This document shows, piece by piece, positions 1 through 9,340 of a stretch of DNA of 64,000 nt. The DNA comes from Ferruginibacter sp. Lineage in GTDB: Bacteria > Bacteroidota > Bacteroidia > Chitinophagales > Chitinophagaceae. Position numbers and translations under genes: made by a program. Under the pieces are notes generated by a model that did no database searches, was not told the origin of the DNA, and was given only the letters and a program-made list of their open reading frames with translations. The stretch spans positions 1 to 64,000 of the forward strand of contig JANYGZ010000014.1 of NCBI GenBank assembly GCA_025362235.1, in the 5' to 3' direction. Numbering within the stretch: the first letter of the stretch is position 1; the number at the start of each line of letters is the position of its first letter.

Positions 1-654
1 TTAGAAACGCCTAATTTTTATCATTATTTATCTGCCCAAAAAAATTTAGAAATTGCTGCTGCACTAAAAGAAAGGGGGCATGATGATATACCCCGTGTAT
101 TGGAAATGGTGAATCTTACACAAAGAAAAGATTCCCGTTTCAGTACTTATTCTTTAGGTATGAAACAGCGGTTGGCAATTGCATCCTGTTTATTGGGCGA
201 CCCAGAAGTATTGATATTAGATGAACCCACCAATGGCCTTGATCCGGTAGGTATTGCAGAAATAAGGCAATTAATAAAACAATTGCACCAACAGGGAAAA
301 ACAATTATAATGGCAAGTCATCTGCTGGATGAAGTAGAAAAAGTTTGTACCCATGTGGCAATCTTAAAAAAAGGAGAGCTGGTAGCAACAGGCGATGTAA
401 ATGAAATTTTGGCTAATGAAGATATTGTTGAAATTAGTTCCGCCCACATAGCTCAGCTGGAGAATGTGCTCAATACCCTGCAAGGCTATAGTAATTTAAA
501 AGTGCAGGGTAAAATGGTACAGCTGTTTTACACTGTAGGTAGTGCTGATGTAGAAGCTATAAACAGGCATTGTTTCAACAATGGAATAATATTAAATCAC
601 CTGCAGCTAAAAAAGAAAAGCCTCGAAGCTAAATTCTTTGAATTAACCAACTAA
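1..654 (+). CDS. ABC transporter ATP-binding protein (5' truncated by window edge)
   Basis: The reading frame is open from base 1, so the N-terminus and Walker A lie upstream of the window. The visible part begins with the sequence ETPNFYHYLSA, typical of BcrA/ABC-2-type export ATPases, followed by the ABC signature (YSLGMKQRLAIA), Walker B (LILDEPTNGLDP) and the H-loop (MASHLLDEVEKVC). The roughly 80-residue tail is a family-typical accessory region. It energises the permease encoded 13 bp downstream. The substrate cannot be told from sequence; bacitracin-type, lantibiotic-type or general ABC-2 export are all possible. The family call is secure and the substrate unknown. Confidence 0.9.
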   Translation, partial: LETPNFYHYLSAQKNLEIAAALKERGHDDIPRVLEMVNLTQRKDSRFSTYSLGMKQRLAIASCLLGDPEVLILDEPTNGLDPVGIAEIRQLIKQLHQQGKTIIMASHLLDEVEKVCTHVAILKKGELVATGDVNEILANEDIVEISSAHIAQLENVLNTLQGYSNLKVQGKMVQLFYTVGSADVEAINRHCFNNGIILNHLQLKKKSLEAKFFELTN

Positions 655-667
655 TTAATTGTTTGTT

Positions 668-1495
668 ATGATAAAATTATTAAAGATAGAATGGATGAAG
701 ATTAAAAATTACAATGCATTTATTGTAATTAGTTGTTTTTTTGCACTGGGCATTTTTATGGCCAATTACCTGGTGTATTATTTTAAAAAAAATGTTGTTG
801 ATCCGGCAGATCCAACAGGACTAATTTCGGGAGGATCGCCTTTTGGTTTTCCAAATGTTTGGCAAACGGTAAGCTATTATAGTGGGTTTACTTTATTACT
901 ACCTGGCTTGCTATTGCTGATTTTGGTTACTAATGAATTTACCTACAGAACACACAGGCAAAATATTATTGATGGTATTAGCCGTAAAGAGTTTACCCAG
1001 GTAAAACTATTAATGGCCCTTATAATGGCGGTTTGCTCTGCAATATTGGTTTTTATTACTGCTATGTCATTTGGATTTATTGTCAATACCGGTTCTTTTT
1101 CTTTTTATGGAATAAGTAGTATAGGGTTCTTTTTTTTAAAGGCTTTAACTTATAATTTAATTGCTGTTTTAATGGGCGTATTAATACGGAGAACTGGTTT
1201 TGCAGTAGCAGTGTTTTTTATCTACACAGTGTTGGAAAATGGGTTGTCGCTGGTATTATTGGTTTGGTCAATTAATATTAAAAAAGATCATGGCATTGAC
1301 CTTGGCAATATGGGCGACTATTTACCAATGAACGCTGCAGATGGTTTGGTATCCTCACCCTTTGGCATGTTTACAAAAATGGCTAATAAATTTTTACCGT
1401 CAGATTATACCTGGCTGGTATTTTCATTGGCAATTGCCTACCTGGCATTATTTTATTTTTGGAGTCTAAAAAGAATGGTAAAATCCGATTTGTAA
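668..1495 (+). CDS. ABC-2 type transporter permease
   Basis: A 275-residue inner-membrane protein with six or so hydrophobic segments, starting with the short cytoplasmic lead MIKLLKIEWMKIKNYNAF that is usual for ABC-2 permeases. I chose the ATG at 668 over an in-frame TTG at 659 because the family normally starts at this point, three codons later. It follows the ATPase gene closely and should form the membrane half of the same exporter. The middle part (TNEFTYRTHRQNIIDG) matches the conserved cytoplasmic loop of bacitracin/lantibiotic-type ABC-2 permeases. The substrate is unknown. Confidence 0.85.
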   Translation: MIKLLKIEWMKIKNYNAFIVISCFFALGIFMANYLVYYFKKNVVDPADPTGLISGGSPFGFPNVWQTVSYYSGFTLLLPGLLLLILVTNEFTYRTHRQNIIDGISRKEFTQVKLLMALIMAVCSAILVFITAMSFGFIVNTGSFSFYGISSIGFFFLKALTYNLIAVLMGVLIRRTGFAVAVFFIYTVLENGLSLVLLVWSINIKKDHGIDLGNMGDYLPMNAADGLVSSPFGMFTKMANKFLPSDYTWLVFSLAIAYLALFYFWSLKRMVKSDL

Positions 1496-1503
1496 ATAAA
1501 CGA

Positions 1504-2439
1504 TCAATTATATTTTGAATTATACAATTGTTGCAGTGCCATATCAATTGTTGGGAATAAAAATGTAAAACCTGTTTGTTTTATTTTGGTACAGCTAACC
1601 GAAGTACTTTTTAATACTTCAATACTTCTGTCGCCCAGCATTAATTTTAAAACAAAAGAAGGAACTTTCAAAGGAATAAATAAATTGCCATTCATTTTTT
1701 TTGCCAATGATATGGTAAGTGTTTTATTGGTAACGGGCTCAGGTGCTACTGCATTATAACAGCCTGTTAATTTTTCATTTTCAATGGCATTAATATACAA
1801 CCTGCAAAGGTCATCAATATGTATCCAGCTTACTACCTGTTTACCGTTGCCAATTATACCAGCAACACCAAGGTGGATTGGTTTTTTAAACGCTGCAAGG
1901 GCGCCTCCACTATTGCTTAGCACAATACCTGTACGCAGTATTACCAGCCGCTTATTTAATGCTTCAACTGGTTGTATACTCTGTTCCCATAATTGGCAGG
2001 TAGTTGCTAAAAATCCATTTGCAGCAGCGTCAGTTTCAATAAATAATTTCCCCTTTGTAATGTCTTCTCCATACCAGCCAATGGCAGATGCGCTAACTAC
2101 AGTAACAACTTTATTAAAATTATTTTTTAAAGTATTTATAATTAGCGTACTGCTTTCTGTACGACTTTTCAGTATCTCTTCTTTATATTCATCTGTCCAT
2201 TTTTTATCTACAACTCCGGCACCCGCTAAATGTATAATATGATCAGCTTTTTGTATTGCACCTACATCAATAGTTTGTTTCTTTACATTCCAAAAAGCGT
2301 ATTCTATATTTAGGTTAGCCAACTTTTTTTTTGGAATTTGCCTTGTTAAAACTATCACAGAGTATCCCTTATCAATTAAATGAGCCGTCAGGGCTTTGCC
2401 TATCATACCCGAACCTCCTGTTACTAATATTGTTTGCAT
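1504..2439 (-). CDS. TIGR01777 family NAD(P)-binding epimerase-like protein
   Basis: 311 residues. The N-terminus (LVTGGSGMIGKAL) is the glycine-rich nucleotide-binding turn of an extended short-chain dehydrogenase. YGEDITKG-type and SASAIGWYG segments correspond to the TIGR01777/YfcH subgroup, and the last ~50 residues match the DUF1731 tail that ends FPTIDMALQQL. The physiological reaction of this subgroup is not established. The gene converges on the ABC permease with only 8 bp between the stops, so the two are not co-transcribed. Confidence 0.88.
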   Translation of the reverse strand: MQTILVTGGSGMIGKALTAHLIDKGYSVIVLTRQIPKKKLANLNIEYAFWNVKKQTIDVGAIQKADHIIHLAGAGVVDKKWTDEYKEEILKSRTESSTLIINTLKNNFNKVVTVVSASAIGWYGEDITKGKLFIETDAAANGFLATTCQLWEQSIQPVEALNKRLVILRTGIVLSNSGGALAAFKKPIHLGVAGIIGNGKQVVSWIHIDDLCRLYINAIENEKLTGCYNAVAPEPVTNKTLTISLAKKMNGNLFIPLKVPSFVLKLMLGDRSIEVLKSTSVSCTKIKQTGFTFLFPTIDMALQQLYNSKYN

Positions 2440-2547
2440 ATTTATTGGATTAAAAGTAATTGAAATTTACCAATGATTTATCAGTATAATGGTAAATTAG
2501 GTGAGTTTTAGTGGGCATTTATAAAGAAAACACTATATAATTAATTT

Positions 2548-3468
2548 TTAATGCCTGGGGTAAGTCCAGCAAATAACCGATTTACTTCTTGATTTACCAT
2601 CTGCATTTGTAATCTGCATTTTTATTAAAATACGGGAATTGATAGCTGTATTAACAGGTGTACCAAAAAAGTTGGCAGGAACCAGAAAATGGATATTAGC
2701 TAAATGATATTGTGGGTCATAGCTGATCAATTTTCCTTGAAAAACAGTCCCTCCGCAACCATACACTGTTGTACCGAAGTCGTCGCAATTGCATTGAGGG
2801 CTGGTTCCGTTAAAGTTGAGATAATTATCAACAAAAGCACAAAGCGCTTTATTACAATTTAAGGTAATTTTATAGTCGCATGCATTATTGCTGGTAACTC
2901 CATCAACCTGCACGCTGACACTGTCATTGGGCGCCATAAATAAATTATTTCCCTGCCAGTTTCCATTGAGTGCAGTTCCATCTATTTCCGCATAAGGCAA
3001 TTGTTTAAAAGGAGTAAGATTAGAGATTGCAATTAAACCACCTCCTGATCTAACCCTGATTCGGTTATATTTATTGAATCCAGTATTATTTCCACCTTTA
3101 AAAAGCAGATAATCTAACCCGGATGATCTTGTTGAATCGGAATTAACTGCTTTTATAACCAACTGTGTAGCGCTGGCACTTATCACTATAGCTTTGCTTG
3201 CTGTGGTTAGTCCATATGCATAAGGACCAAAGTTTCCTGGTAGTGCCGGGTCGCCGGTACCAAAATCTACTGTATCTTTTGTTTTATCAGGGTTAAAGCC
3301 GGTGCCGGTTATGGTAATTTCATCATCGGCATAAGGCATGGCAGGTGAAATACTGCTGATAGTTATTGCGCCGCCATTTCCGGGAGCAGGTGCCGGTGTG
3401 TCAGGACTTTTTTTACAAGAATATATAAAAGCCGAAGAGACGAGTATTACTAAAACTGTTTTACGCAT
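2548..3468 (-). CDS. IPT/TIG domain lipoprotein
   Basis: A 306-residue predicted outer-membrane or surface lipoprotein. I took the ATG at 3468 rather than an upstream in-frame ATG because it gives MRKTVLVILVSSAFIYSCKK, a good lipoprotein signal with the lipidated cysteine. A Pro/Ala-rich linker is followed by an IPT/TIG-like immunoglobulin fold (ISSISPAMPYADDEITITGTGF). The C-terminal half contains a cysteine cluster around CDYKITLNCNKALC and CNCDDFGTTVYGC and is not assigned to a family. A 64-bp module with a palindrome lies just upstream and is nearly identical to one upstream of the beta-propeller gene, so the two genes are probably co-regulated. Confidence 0.75.
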   Translation of the reverse strand: MRKTVLVILVSSAFIYSCKKSPDTPAPAPGNGGAITISSISPAMPYADDEITITGTGFNPDKTKDTVDFGTGDPALPGNFGPYAYGLTTASKAIVISASATQLVIKAVNSDSTRSSGLDYLLFKGGNNTGFNKYNRIRVRSGGGLIAISNLTPFKQLPYAEIDGTALNGNWQGNNLFMAPNDSVSVQVDGVTSNNACDYKITLNCNKALCAFVDNYLNFNGTSPQCNCDDFGTTVYGCGGTVFQGKLISYDPQYHLANIHFLVPANFFGTPVNTAINSRILIKMQITNADGKSRSKSVICWTYPRH

Positions 3469-3491
3469 GATAAGGTGATTTATATTTGAAC

Positions 3492-3555
3492 TGTAAAGAT
3501 TGCAAATGAAATGAGAGATTGGTATCACATGATGATGTGATACCTAAAAGTGGTA
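3492..3555 (-). promoter_or_regulatory. Palindromic operator/promoter module, copy 1
   Basis: This 64-bp segment matches the segment at 5755-5818 at 61 of 64 positions. It contains a perfect inverted repeat with 10-bp arms (3521-3530 and 3535-3544, GGTATCACAT / ATGTGATACC, 4-bp spacer). Read on the minus strand, the palindrome is followed 14 bp later by TTTGCAATCTTTAC, a candidate -33 region. The position is about 55 bp upstream of the lipoprotein start. A role as binding site for the adjacent LuxR-type response regulator is inference. Confidence 0.7.
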
Positions 3556-3643
3556 TTGTGTTATTAAATTTAAACAGGGAATTCAGCACTCAAAAAATAG
3601 TTTGTAGTGTTACAAACTATACTAAAATTGATAGAGTTAATTT

Positions 3644-5674
3644 TTACTCCTTAATTATTTTTTGTGTGGTAATAATTTTATTATCACTCATTATTTTTAC
3701 AAAATAAATTCCGGCGGCGGCATTCATTTTTATATTAATCAACTGGCTTTGCTTATAATTTGTTTCGCTGATTTTTTTACCTGAGATATCGGTAATACTT
3801 ACCATAACATTTTTATACACTTTACCCAAATTAATAGAAAAATTATTGCTGGCTGGATTTGGGTATATGTTTATTATTGCGTTGCTTTCCGCCGTTTTTA
3901 AATTAATAATATCAGAGTAGGAAAATTTACTATCGGCGTCAACTTGTTTTAACCGGTAATAACTAATGCCTTTTAAGGCTGCATTATCTGTAAATTGATA
4001 TTGCTTTGTTGAGCTGCTATTGCCTGCGCCTTTTATCGTAGCAATTTTTTCAAATACAACACCATCTGTGCTGCGTTCAATATCAAAGTGATCGTTATTG
4101 GTTTCGCTTGTGGTTGACCATTCTAACAAATTATTGCTACCATTATTTTTTCCGGTGAATGAAAGCAGTTTGATGGCTAAAACTGACGAGCCTAATTTGA
4201 CTATATACATATCTGTACCACCTGCAGAAGTAAGGTTAAATACGGCTGCACCAGGATTAAAATCTGCAGTGCCTGAAAAATCTCCGGTAGCAATTACATT
4301 CTGCGATGCATCTACCGCAACACTCCATGCAAAATCAAAATTGGGTCCGCCCATTTTTACTGCCCACAAAAAATTGCCGTTGTTATCCAGTTTAGAAACA
4401 AAAGCATCATAACCACCAGAAGTAGTCAAATTAAAAGTGGCGGCACCTGGGTCAAAATCGGCGGTGAGATCAAAATAGCCTGCTGTGTAAACATTACCTG
4501 ACGCATCTAGCGTAAGCCCAAAGGCTTCATCATCGCCGCTAGAGCCGCCCATTTTTTTTGCCCATACAAAATTTCCATCGGTATCTAATTTGGAAACGAA
4601 TATGTCGAAGTAAAAATTGGAAGCAACCAGGTTAAAAGTGGCTGCACCGGGGTCAAAATCAACAGTCCCCTCAAACCGTCCTGTGTTGTAAACATTTCCT
4701 GTTGCATCTAGTTTTATGGCCATGCTTTCAATAGTTGCCGTACTGGAACCCTGTGGCATTTGTTTTGCCCATACAAAATTGCCGGAAGCATCCAGCTTTG
4801 AAATGAATACCCCATAATAATAAGTGCTGGCAGTTAGGTTAAATACTGCAGCACCAGGATCAAAATCGGCGGTACCAGAAAACCTGCCCGATGTATAAAC
4901 ATTGCCTATCGCATCTACGGCAATTGCCTCGGATATATCAGTTGAAATAGAAGCATCATAAGGCCCTCCCATATTTTTTGCCCAAACCGTATTGCCAGTC
5001 ACATCTAGTTTTACAACAAATATTGTTTTTGCAGTACCTTCCGATAATGAGATAATACCCCCAGGGAAAGTCGCAGTGCCCCGAAAATAACCGGTAACAT
5101 AAACATTTGCAGCGGCATCTACCACAATACCCTGCCCCGAAACAATTGACATAGATGTAGCACCATCTATTTGTTTTGCCCATACAAAATTTCCATCGGC
5201 ATCTAATTTTGAAATGAAGGCATCGGTTGGATTTGGATTAGAAACGGAATAATGTGATACTGATAAATTATATACCCCCGGGCCTGGGTCAAAATCTACA
5301 GTACCTCCAAAATAGCCAGTGGTATAAATATTTCCACCAGCATCTATTGCAATCGATAGGCCATAATTACCATTTCCGCCCAACGGTCCACCCAATTGTT
5401 TTGCCCATACAAATTTGCCAGAAGCATCTACTTTTGAAACAAAAATATCCTGGTTTTCGGCGGTAAAATTTACAACCCCTGGGCCGGGGTCAAAATCTAC
5501 TGTACCCGAAAAAAAACCGGTGGTATATACATTGCCTGACGCATCCACTGTAACAGAACGGCCCGTACTACCATCTGGACCTGCCATTTGCTTTGCCCAT
5601 TGCAATACAGGTGCCTGGGCATTTGTAATTATTATTGCAGTTATAAATACACTGGATAAAAATAATTTTTTCAT
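3644..5674 (-). CDS. SBBP-repeat beta-propeller protein with T9SS sorting domain
   Basis: 676 residues: signal peptide (MKKLFLSSVFITAIIITNAQA), then about seven ~60-residue repeats with the cores VDASGNVYTTGxFSGTxDFDPG, NFVWAKQMGG and DAFVSKLD, i.e. SBBP/beta-propeller repeats. A short linker domain (LEWSTTSETNNDHFDIERS) leads to a type IX secretion type A sorting domain, with IINIYPNPASNNF at the start and GIYFVKI near the end. It is predicted to be exported through the T9SS and anchored on or released from the surface. The ligand is unknown. The operator module at 5755-5818 lies 80 bp upstream, and the two-component genes precede it on the same strand. Confidence 0.88.
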   Translation of the reverse strand: MKKLFLSSVFITAIIITNAQAPVLQWAKQMAGPDGSTGRSVTVDASGNVYTTGFFSGTVDFDPGPGVVNFTAENQDIFVSKVDASGKFVWAKQLGGPLGGNGNYGLSIAIDAGGNIYTTGYFGGTVDFDPGPGVYNLSVSHYSVSNPNPTDAFISKLDADGNFVWAKQIDGATSMSIVSGQGIVVDAAANVYVTGYFRGTATFPGGIISLSEGTAKTIFVVKLDVTGNTVWAKNMGGPYDASISTDISEAIAVDAIGNVYTSGRFSGTADFDPGAAVFNLTASTYYYGVFISKLDASGNFVWAKQMPQGSSTATIESMAIKLDATGNVYNTGRFEGTVDFDPGAATFNLVASNFYFDIFVSKLDTDGNFVWAKKMGGSSGDDEAFGLTLDASGNVYTAGYFDLTADFDPGAATFNLTTSGGYDAFVSKLDNNGNFLWAVKMGGPNFDFAWSVAVDASQNVIATGDFSGTADFNPGAAVFNLTSAGGTDMYIVKLGSSVLAIKLLSFTGKNNGSNNLLEWSTTSETNNDHFDIERSTDGVVFEKIATIKGAGNSSSTKQYQFTDNAALKGISYYRLKQVDADSKFSYSDIINLKTAESNAIINIYPNPASNNFSINLGKVYKNVMVSITDISGKKISETNYKQSQLINIKMNAAAGIYFVKIMSDNKIITTQKIIKE

Positions 5675-5754
5675 GTTACAGTCTTGCTTTTTATGAATAA
5701 GTTTTTATTATGCAGATTTTTCTTACAGAAAACTTTACTGTGCAGAATACTACA

Positions 5755-5818
5755 TGTAAAGATTGCAAATGAAAGCAGAGATTAGTATCACATGATGATG
5801 TGATACCTAAAAGTGGTA
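5755..5818 (-). promoter_or_regulatory. Palindromic operator/promoter module, copy 2
   Basis: The twin of 3492-3555, differing at only 3 of 64 bases. The inverted repeat GTATCACAT / ATGTGATAC (5785-5793 and 5798-5806) is intact, and the downstream TTTGCAATCTTTACA element keeps the same spacing. It lies between the response-regulator stop codon and the beta-propeller gene start. Conservation of both the palindrome and its distance to the putative -33 element suggests an activator site. Confidence 0.7.
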
Positions 5819-5832
5819 GCAAGAAAAAATAT

Positions 5833-6468
5833 TTACACCAACCGCTCGTTTACTGCTTTGGAAACAGCTTCGGTTTGGGAATGCACTTGTAATTTTTCGT
5901 AGATGTTTTTGATATGGGTTCGTACGGTATCTATACTGATAGTAAGATCGGCAGCAATTAATTTATAACTGTTGCCTTTAGAAAGATTACTGAGAATTTC
6001 TTTTTCTCTTTGGGTAAGATTATAGTTATTATTTACAGGCTTACTATTTTGTTGCATGCTTTGTATCACCATACGTGCAATACCCGGCGACATAGGCGCT
6101 TCGCCTTGTAACACTTGTGTAATGGCATCTAACAAATGATCGGAAATATGTTTTTTTAAAAGATAGCCTGATGCGCCGGCACAAATGGCATCCAGCACAT
6201 GCCGGTTATCATCAAACACAGTGAGCATAATAATCTGCACCTGCTGATTAAATGTTCGAATCTGTTTTACCGCCTCAATACCGTTCATGCCCGGCATATC
6301 TATATCCATCAGTATTACATCCGGTTGCATTTCTTCTATTTGTGTTGTAACCTCTTCTACCCTTGCGTAATTGCCAAGCAGCAACAAATCTTTAGAGAAA
6401 GTAATTAAATTACAAAGGCTCTCTCGTAAGTTATTGTTATCCTCATATATAACTATACCAATCTGCAT
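5833..6468 (-). CDS. LuxR/NarL-type response regulator
   Basis: 211 residues. The receiver domain (1-120) has the acidic patch YEDNNNLRE, the phospho-acceptor Asp55 in VILMDIDMPGMNG, a conserved Thr (MLTVFD) and Lys (LLKK). The C-terminal GerE/LuxR helix-turn-helix (LTQREKEILSNLSKG to VRTHIKNIYEKL) binds DNA. It lies 61 bp downstream of the kinase gene and is very probably its partner. The two palindromic modules immediately downstream are the most obvious candidate targets. Confidence 0.92.
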   Translation of the reverse strand: MQIGIVIYEDNNNLRESLCNLITFSKDLLLLGNYARVEEVTTQIEEMQPDVILMDIDMPGMNGIEAVKQIRTFNQQVQIIMLTVFDDNRHVLDAICAGASGYLLKKHISDHLLDAITQVLQGEAPMSPGIARMVIQSMQQNSKPVNNNYNLTQREKEILSNLSKGNSYKLIAADLTISIDTVRTHIKNIYEKLQVHSQTEAVSKAVNERLV

Positions 6469-6529
6469 GTGATAAATTTATAAAGCACTTTGCAAAATAG
6501 TGCAATTATTTTTCATGCTGATACCTCAA

Positions 6530-8578
6530 TCATGTGATGGGCACAACGAGTGTAATATCAGTTCCCTTACCAATTGCTGATTCAATATTAATTTCTCCTC
6601 CCATAGCAACGGCTCTTTCTCTCATGTTAATTAAGCCGTTGCCATTCTTAATAACTTTTTCATTAAACCCTGTTCCATCATCTGTAATTTTAAGGTGAAG
6701 CAAATCAGCATCTTGCTCAATTTGAACAGTAAGATTTTTGCAACAGCTGTATTTAGCTGCATTATTAATAGCTTCTTTAAACAGCAGGTAAAAATCTTTT
6801 CTTTTTTTGATATCTAATTTTATTGCTGAGAAATTTCCTGTTTCTTTAAATGTATAATTGATATTCAGCGGCTCCAGTATTTCTGCAGTAAATTCTTTCA
6901 TCCGGAAAATCATTTGTTCAAACGTATCATTTTGCGGATTGATGGCCCAAACAATATCACTCATACTTTCCATGATGGCTGATGAGCGGTCTTTTATTTT
7001 TTGCATGTTGGAGCCCATCATGGTATCACCATTTTCTTCTTGCTGCAATGCTACTTTACTTAAAATATTAATGCTGGTTAATGTAGAGCCAATGTCATCA
7101 TGCAGGTCCCTGGCGATATTGTTACGCATTCTTTCCATTTCAATTAGCCTGCCAGCACGCTGCATTACCCTGTACCTGTTAACCACTAAAAATCCTATTA
7201 AAATAGCCATCGCTAAAAAAATAATCACCCCATATTGAAATGATTTTTCTCTTTGTAAATTGGCAACACTTAATTGCTGATCTTTTTTTAATAAAGTAAT
7301 TTCTTTCTCCTTTTTTTCAAAGTTGAATTGTTCTTCTAATTTTTTTATTTCTACCTGTAAATCCTTACCCTGCACACTATCAGCCATCCTGTGCAGTTTA
7401 TTTGTATATTCCAATGCCTTATCAAACCTTTTTTTATTAGCATAATAATCTGCCAGGTATTGGTAAGAAGTTATCTCTTCATTTTTATCCTGCATTTCAA
7501 TTGAGGTTTGCAGGTTGGTCATTAATTTTTGCTCATCATTTTTCTGTAATGAGATTGTAGTTTGCATGGCTACTTTTTCTGCATCAACGGCAATAAGCAG
7601 TGTGGTATCTTTTAATTGTTGTGCAAGGATTTTAGCCGTTTCAAAATATTCACCAGCTTTTTGAATTTCTTTTTTCAGCACATATACTTTCCCTAATTCC
7701 ACATTTGTTTTTGCTTCATCAGGTGTAAGTTTTAATTCATGAAACGATTGCAGCGCTTCATTAAAATAAGTAATGGCTTTATCGTAATCTGCCAGCCCTT
7801 TATAAATTGATCCGTATTGTGCAGTAGAAATCACCACACCTCTTTTGTCATTCAGTTCTTTTTTAAGCGCTAATGACTTAGCATTATAGGGAATTGCTTC
7901 ACTGTATTGCCCAAGGTTTAAAAAATCACTACTGATACTTTGATTAGAGAAAGATATGCCGCGTTTATTATCTACTTCTTCAAATACTTTCAATCCTTTC
8001 AAATGATATTGTAATGCATTTTTATACTCCCCCATATCCATATAAGTATTACCAATATTAAGGTACTGGCCAGCAATTGATGTTCTTAAGCCAACCTGGG
8101 GGGTTTTTTTATCTGCGGCAATATAATCATTCAGTGAATTAAGCATAAAAGGAAGAGCAGCCTTATAATTACCTTGCTTTTTATGAAATAATCCGGCAGC
8201 AAGATTGTAATTGGCTTTTACATTATCGGGTACATTGGTGGCGGCCAGATTTTTTAATAATTGCAAATAATATTGAGCACTGTCTTTTTTACCGGTATTA
8301 TTTTGTACCGATACCATTTGAGAATAAGCATAACTCAGCAGGATGGGATTTTTAAGTTGTACAGCCAGGTCTATGGAGGAGTAAAGATATGTTTTGGCTT
8401 TCACCATATCACTACGGGTGTATTCAGTAGCAATTGCATTAAGGGCTTTATTATGTTCGATATCGTTCCTGCCATCGTCAATAATTTTTTGCAGGCTGTC
8501 GATAACCCTGCTTTGCGCTAAAGACCTGTTAAACAGCAATAACAATAGCAATAATAACATTGTTTTAATTGCTGGCAT
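6530..8578 (-). CDS. TPR-containing sensor histidine kinase
   Basis: 682 residues: signal peptide (LLLLLLLLFNRSLAQ), about seven periplasmic tetratricopeptide repeats (residues ~60-400, e.g. GQYLNIGNTYMDMGEYKNAL), a coiled segment, one transmembrane helix (VIIFLAMAILIGFLVV), a HisKA_3 dimerisation helix with phospho-acceptor His493 (IARDLHDDIGS) and a HATPase_c domain (N box EAINNAAKYS, G1 DDGTGF, G2 NGNGLINMRERA). The architecture is typical of Bacteroidota NarX-like kinases that sense periplasmic signals. It is encoded directly upstream of the response regulator and probably transcribed with it. Confidence 0.92.
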   Translation of the reverse strand: MPAIKTMLLLLLLLLFNRSLAQSRVIDSLQKIIDDGRNDIEHNKALNAIATEYTRSDMVKAKTYLYSSIDLAVQLKNPILLSYAYSQMVSVQNNTGKKDSAQYYLQLLKNLAATNVPDNVKANYNLAAGLFHKKQGNYKAALPFMLNSLNDYIAADKKTPQVGLRTSIAGQYLNIGNTYMDMGEYKNALQYHLKGLKVFEEVDNKRGISFSNQSISSDFLNLGQYSEAIPYNAKSLALKKELNDKRGVVISTAQYGSIYKGLADYDKAITYFNEALQSFHELKLTPDEAKTNVELGKVYVLKKEIQKAGEYFETAKILAQQLKDTTLLIAVDAEKVAMQTTISLQKNDEQKLMTNLQTSIEMQDKNEEITSYQYLADYYANKKRFDKALEYTNKLHRMADSVQGKDLQVEIKKLEEQFNFEKKEKEITLLKKDQQLSVANLQREKSFQYGVIIFLAMAILIGFLVVNRYRVMQRAGRLIEMERMRNNIARDLHDDIGSTLTSINILSKVALQQEENGDTMMGSNMQKIKDRSSAIMESMSDIVWAINPQNDTFEQMIFRMKEFTAEILEPLNINYTFKETGNFSAIKLDIKKRKDFYLLFKEAINNAAKYSCCKNLTVQIEQDADLLHLKITDDGTGFNEKVIKNGNGLINMRERAVAMGGEINIESAIGKGTDITLVVPIT

Positions 8579-9340
8579 AGTTGATGACTTTTACAGTTAG
8601 TATTAAAAATGAAGCTTTAATATCTAAATATAACTAAAAAGAATACAAAGACTATCACTTGATCTGGAACGATATATTCAAAAGTTTACAGAAGGTTCGT
8701 CCTCGTCTTAGAAGTGGCAGAGCAGTTTTTAAATTTTTATATAAAACATTGTAGGTCTCCGGTTTACAATCAGTACACCTTGCTGATTAAAAGTAGAAGG
8801 ATTAAGTAACACAACTAATGCCTGGGTAGGGTTTTTTCAACAGTAAAAGTTTTGATAAAAAACTTAATGGCTGGAGTGATAGTTTACGGCTGAATTATTT
8901 TGCTTGCCCAGTAGTCTTCGTCAGAGACCATTTAACTGTCTGGGTGAAGTTGTTGGCAATAGATGAAGTGACAAGAGGGTTTAGCAAAAAATTGCAATTA
9001 GTCTGAACATGATTTATGTAAAGATTATGAGCTAAAGTAGGGCTGGCAAGTTATTAAAAGGGGTATTCTTATTATAGCTCATTATGATGAGTTGAATGTT
9101 GAATGCTTTAAATAAGATTGATAATTTTTATGATTACGAGGGAGACTTTATAAAACTTTGGCCGAAGATGGGCAGGCAGGTTTTAGAAAACAATATCAGC
9201 ATAAAATAAAATTATTGAACACACCAAAACCACTTTCAAGGCGATAGCTTAAATGCTGTCATTTTAAATGCACCCCTACATCTTCTTTATACATTTATTA
9301 AGAGATTATAGCTTAATTTTAGTGCATAAAATGCCATCAT
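8579..9340. other. Intergenic region, 762 bp, no gene recognised
   Basis: All frames are interrupted by frequent stops. I see no RNA gene, no strong terminator and no convincing gene remnant. It separates the divergently transcribed kinase and envelope-protein genes and should hold both promoters. The stretch is unusually long for this genome and could be decayed coding sequence that I cannot identify. Confidence 0.4.

Noticed and set aside
3519-3707. Small plus-strand ORF between lipoprotein and propeller genes
   Set aside because: It overlaps the operator module and the C-terminus of the propeller gene in antisense; no coding features.
6515-6545. Third copy of the palindromic operator near the kinase stop codon
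   Set aside because: Only a partial similarity (GATACC and CATGTGAT in altered spacing), no inverted repeat, and it lies within coding sequence.
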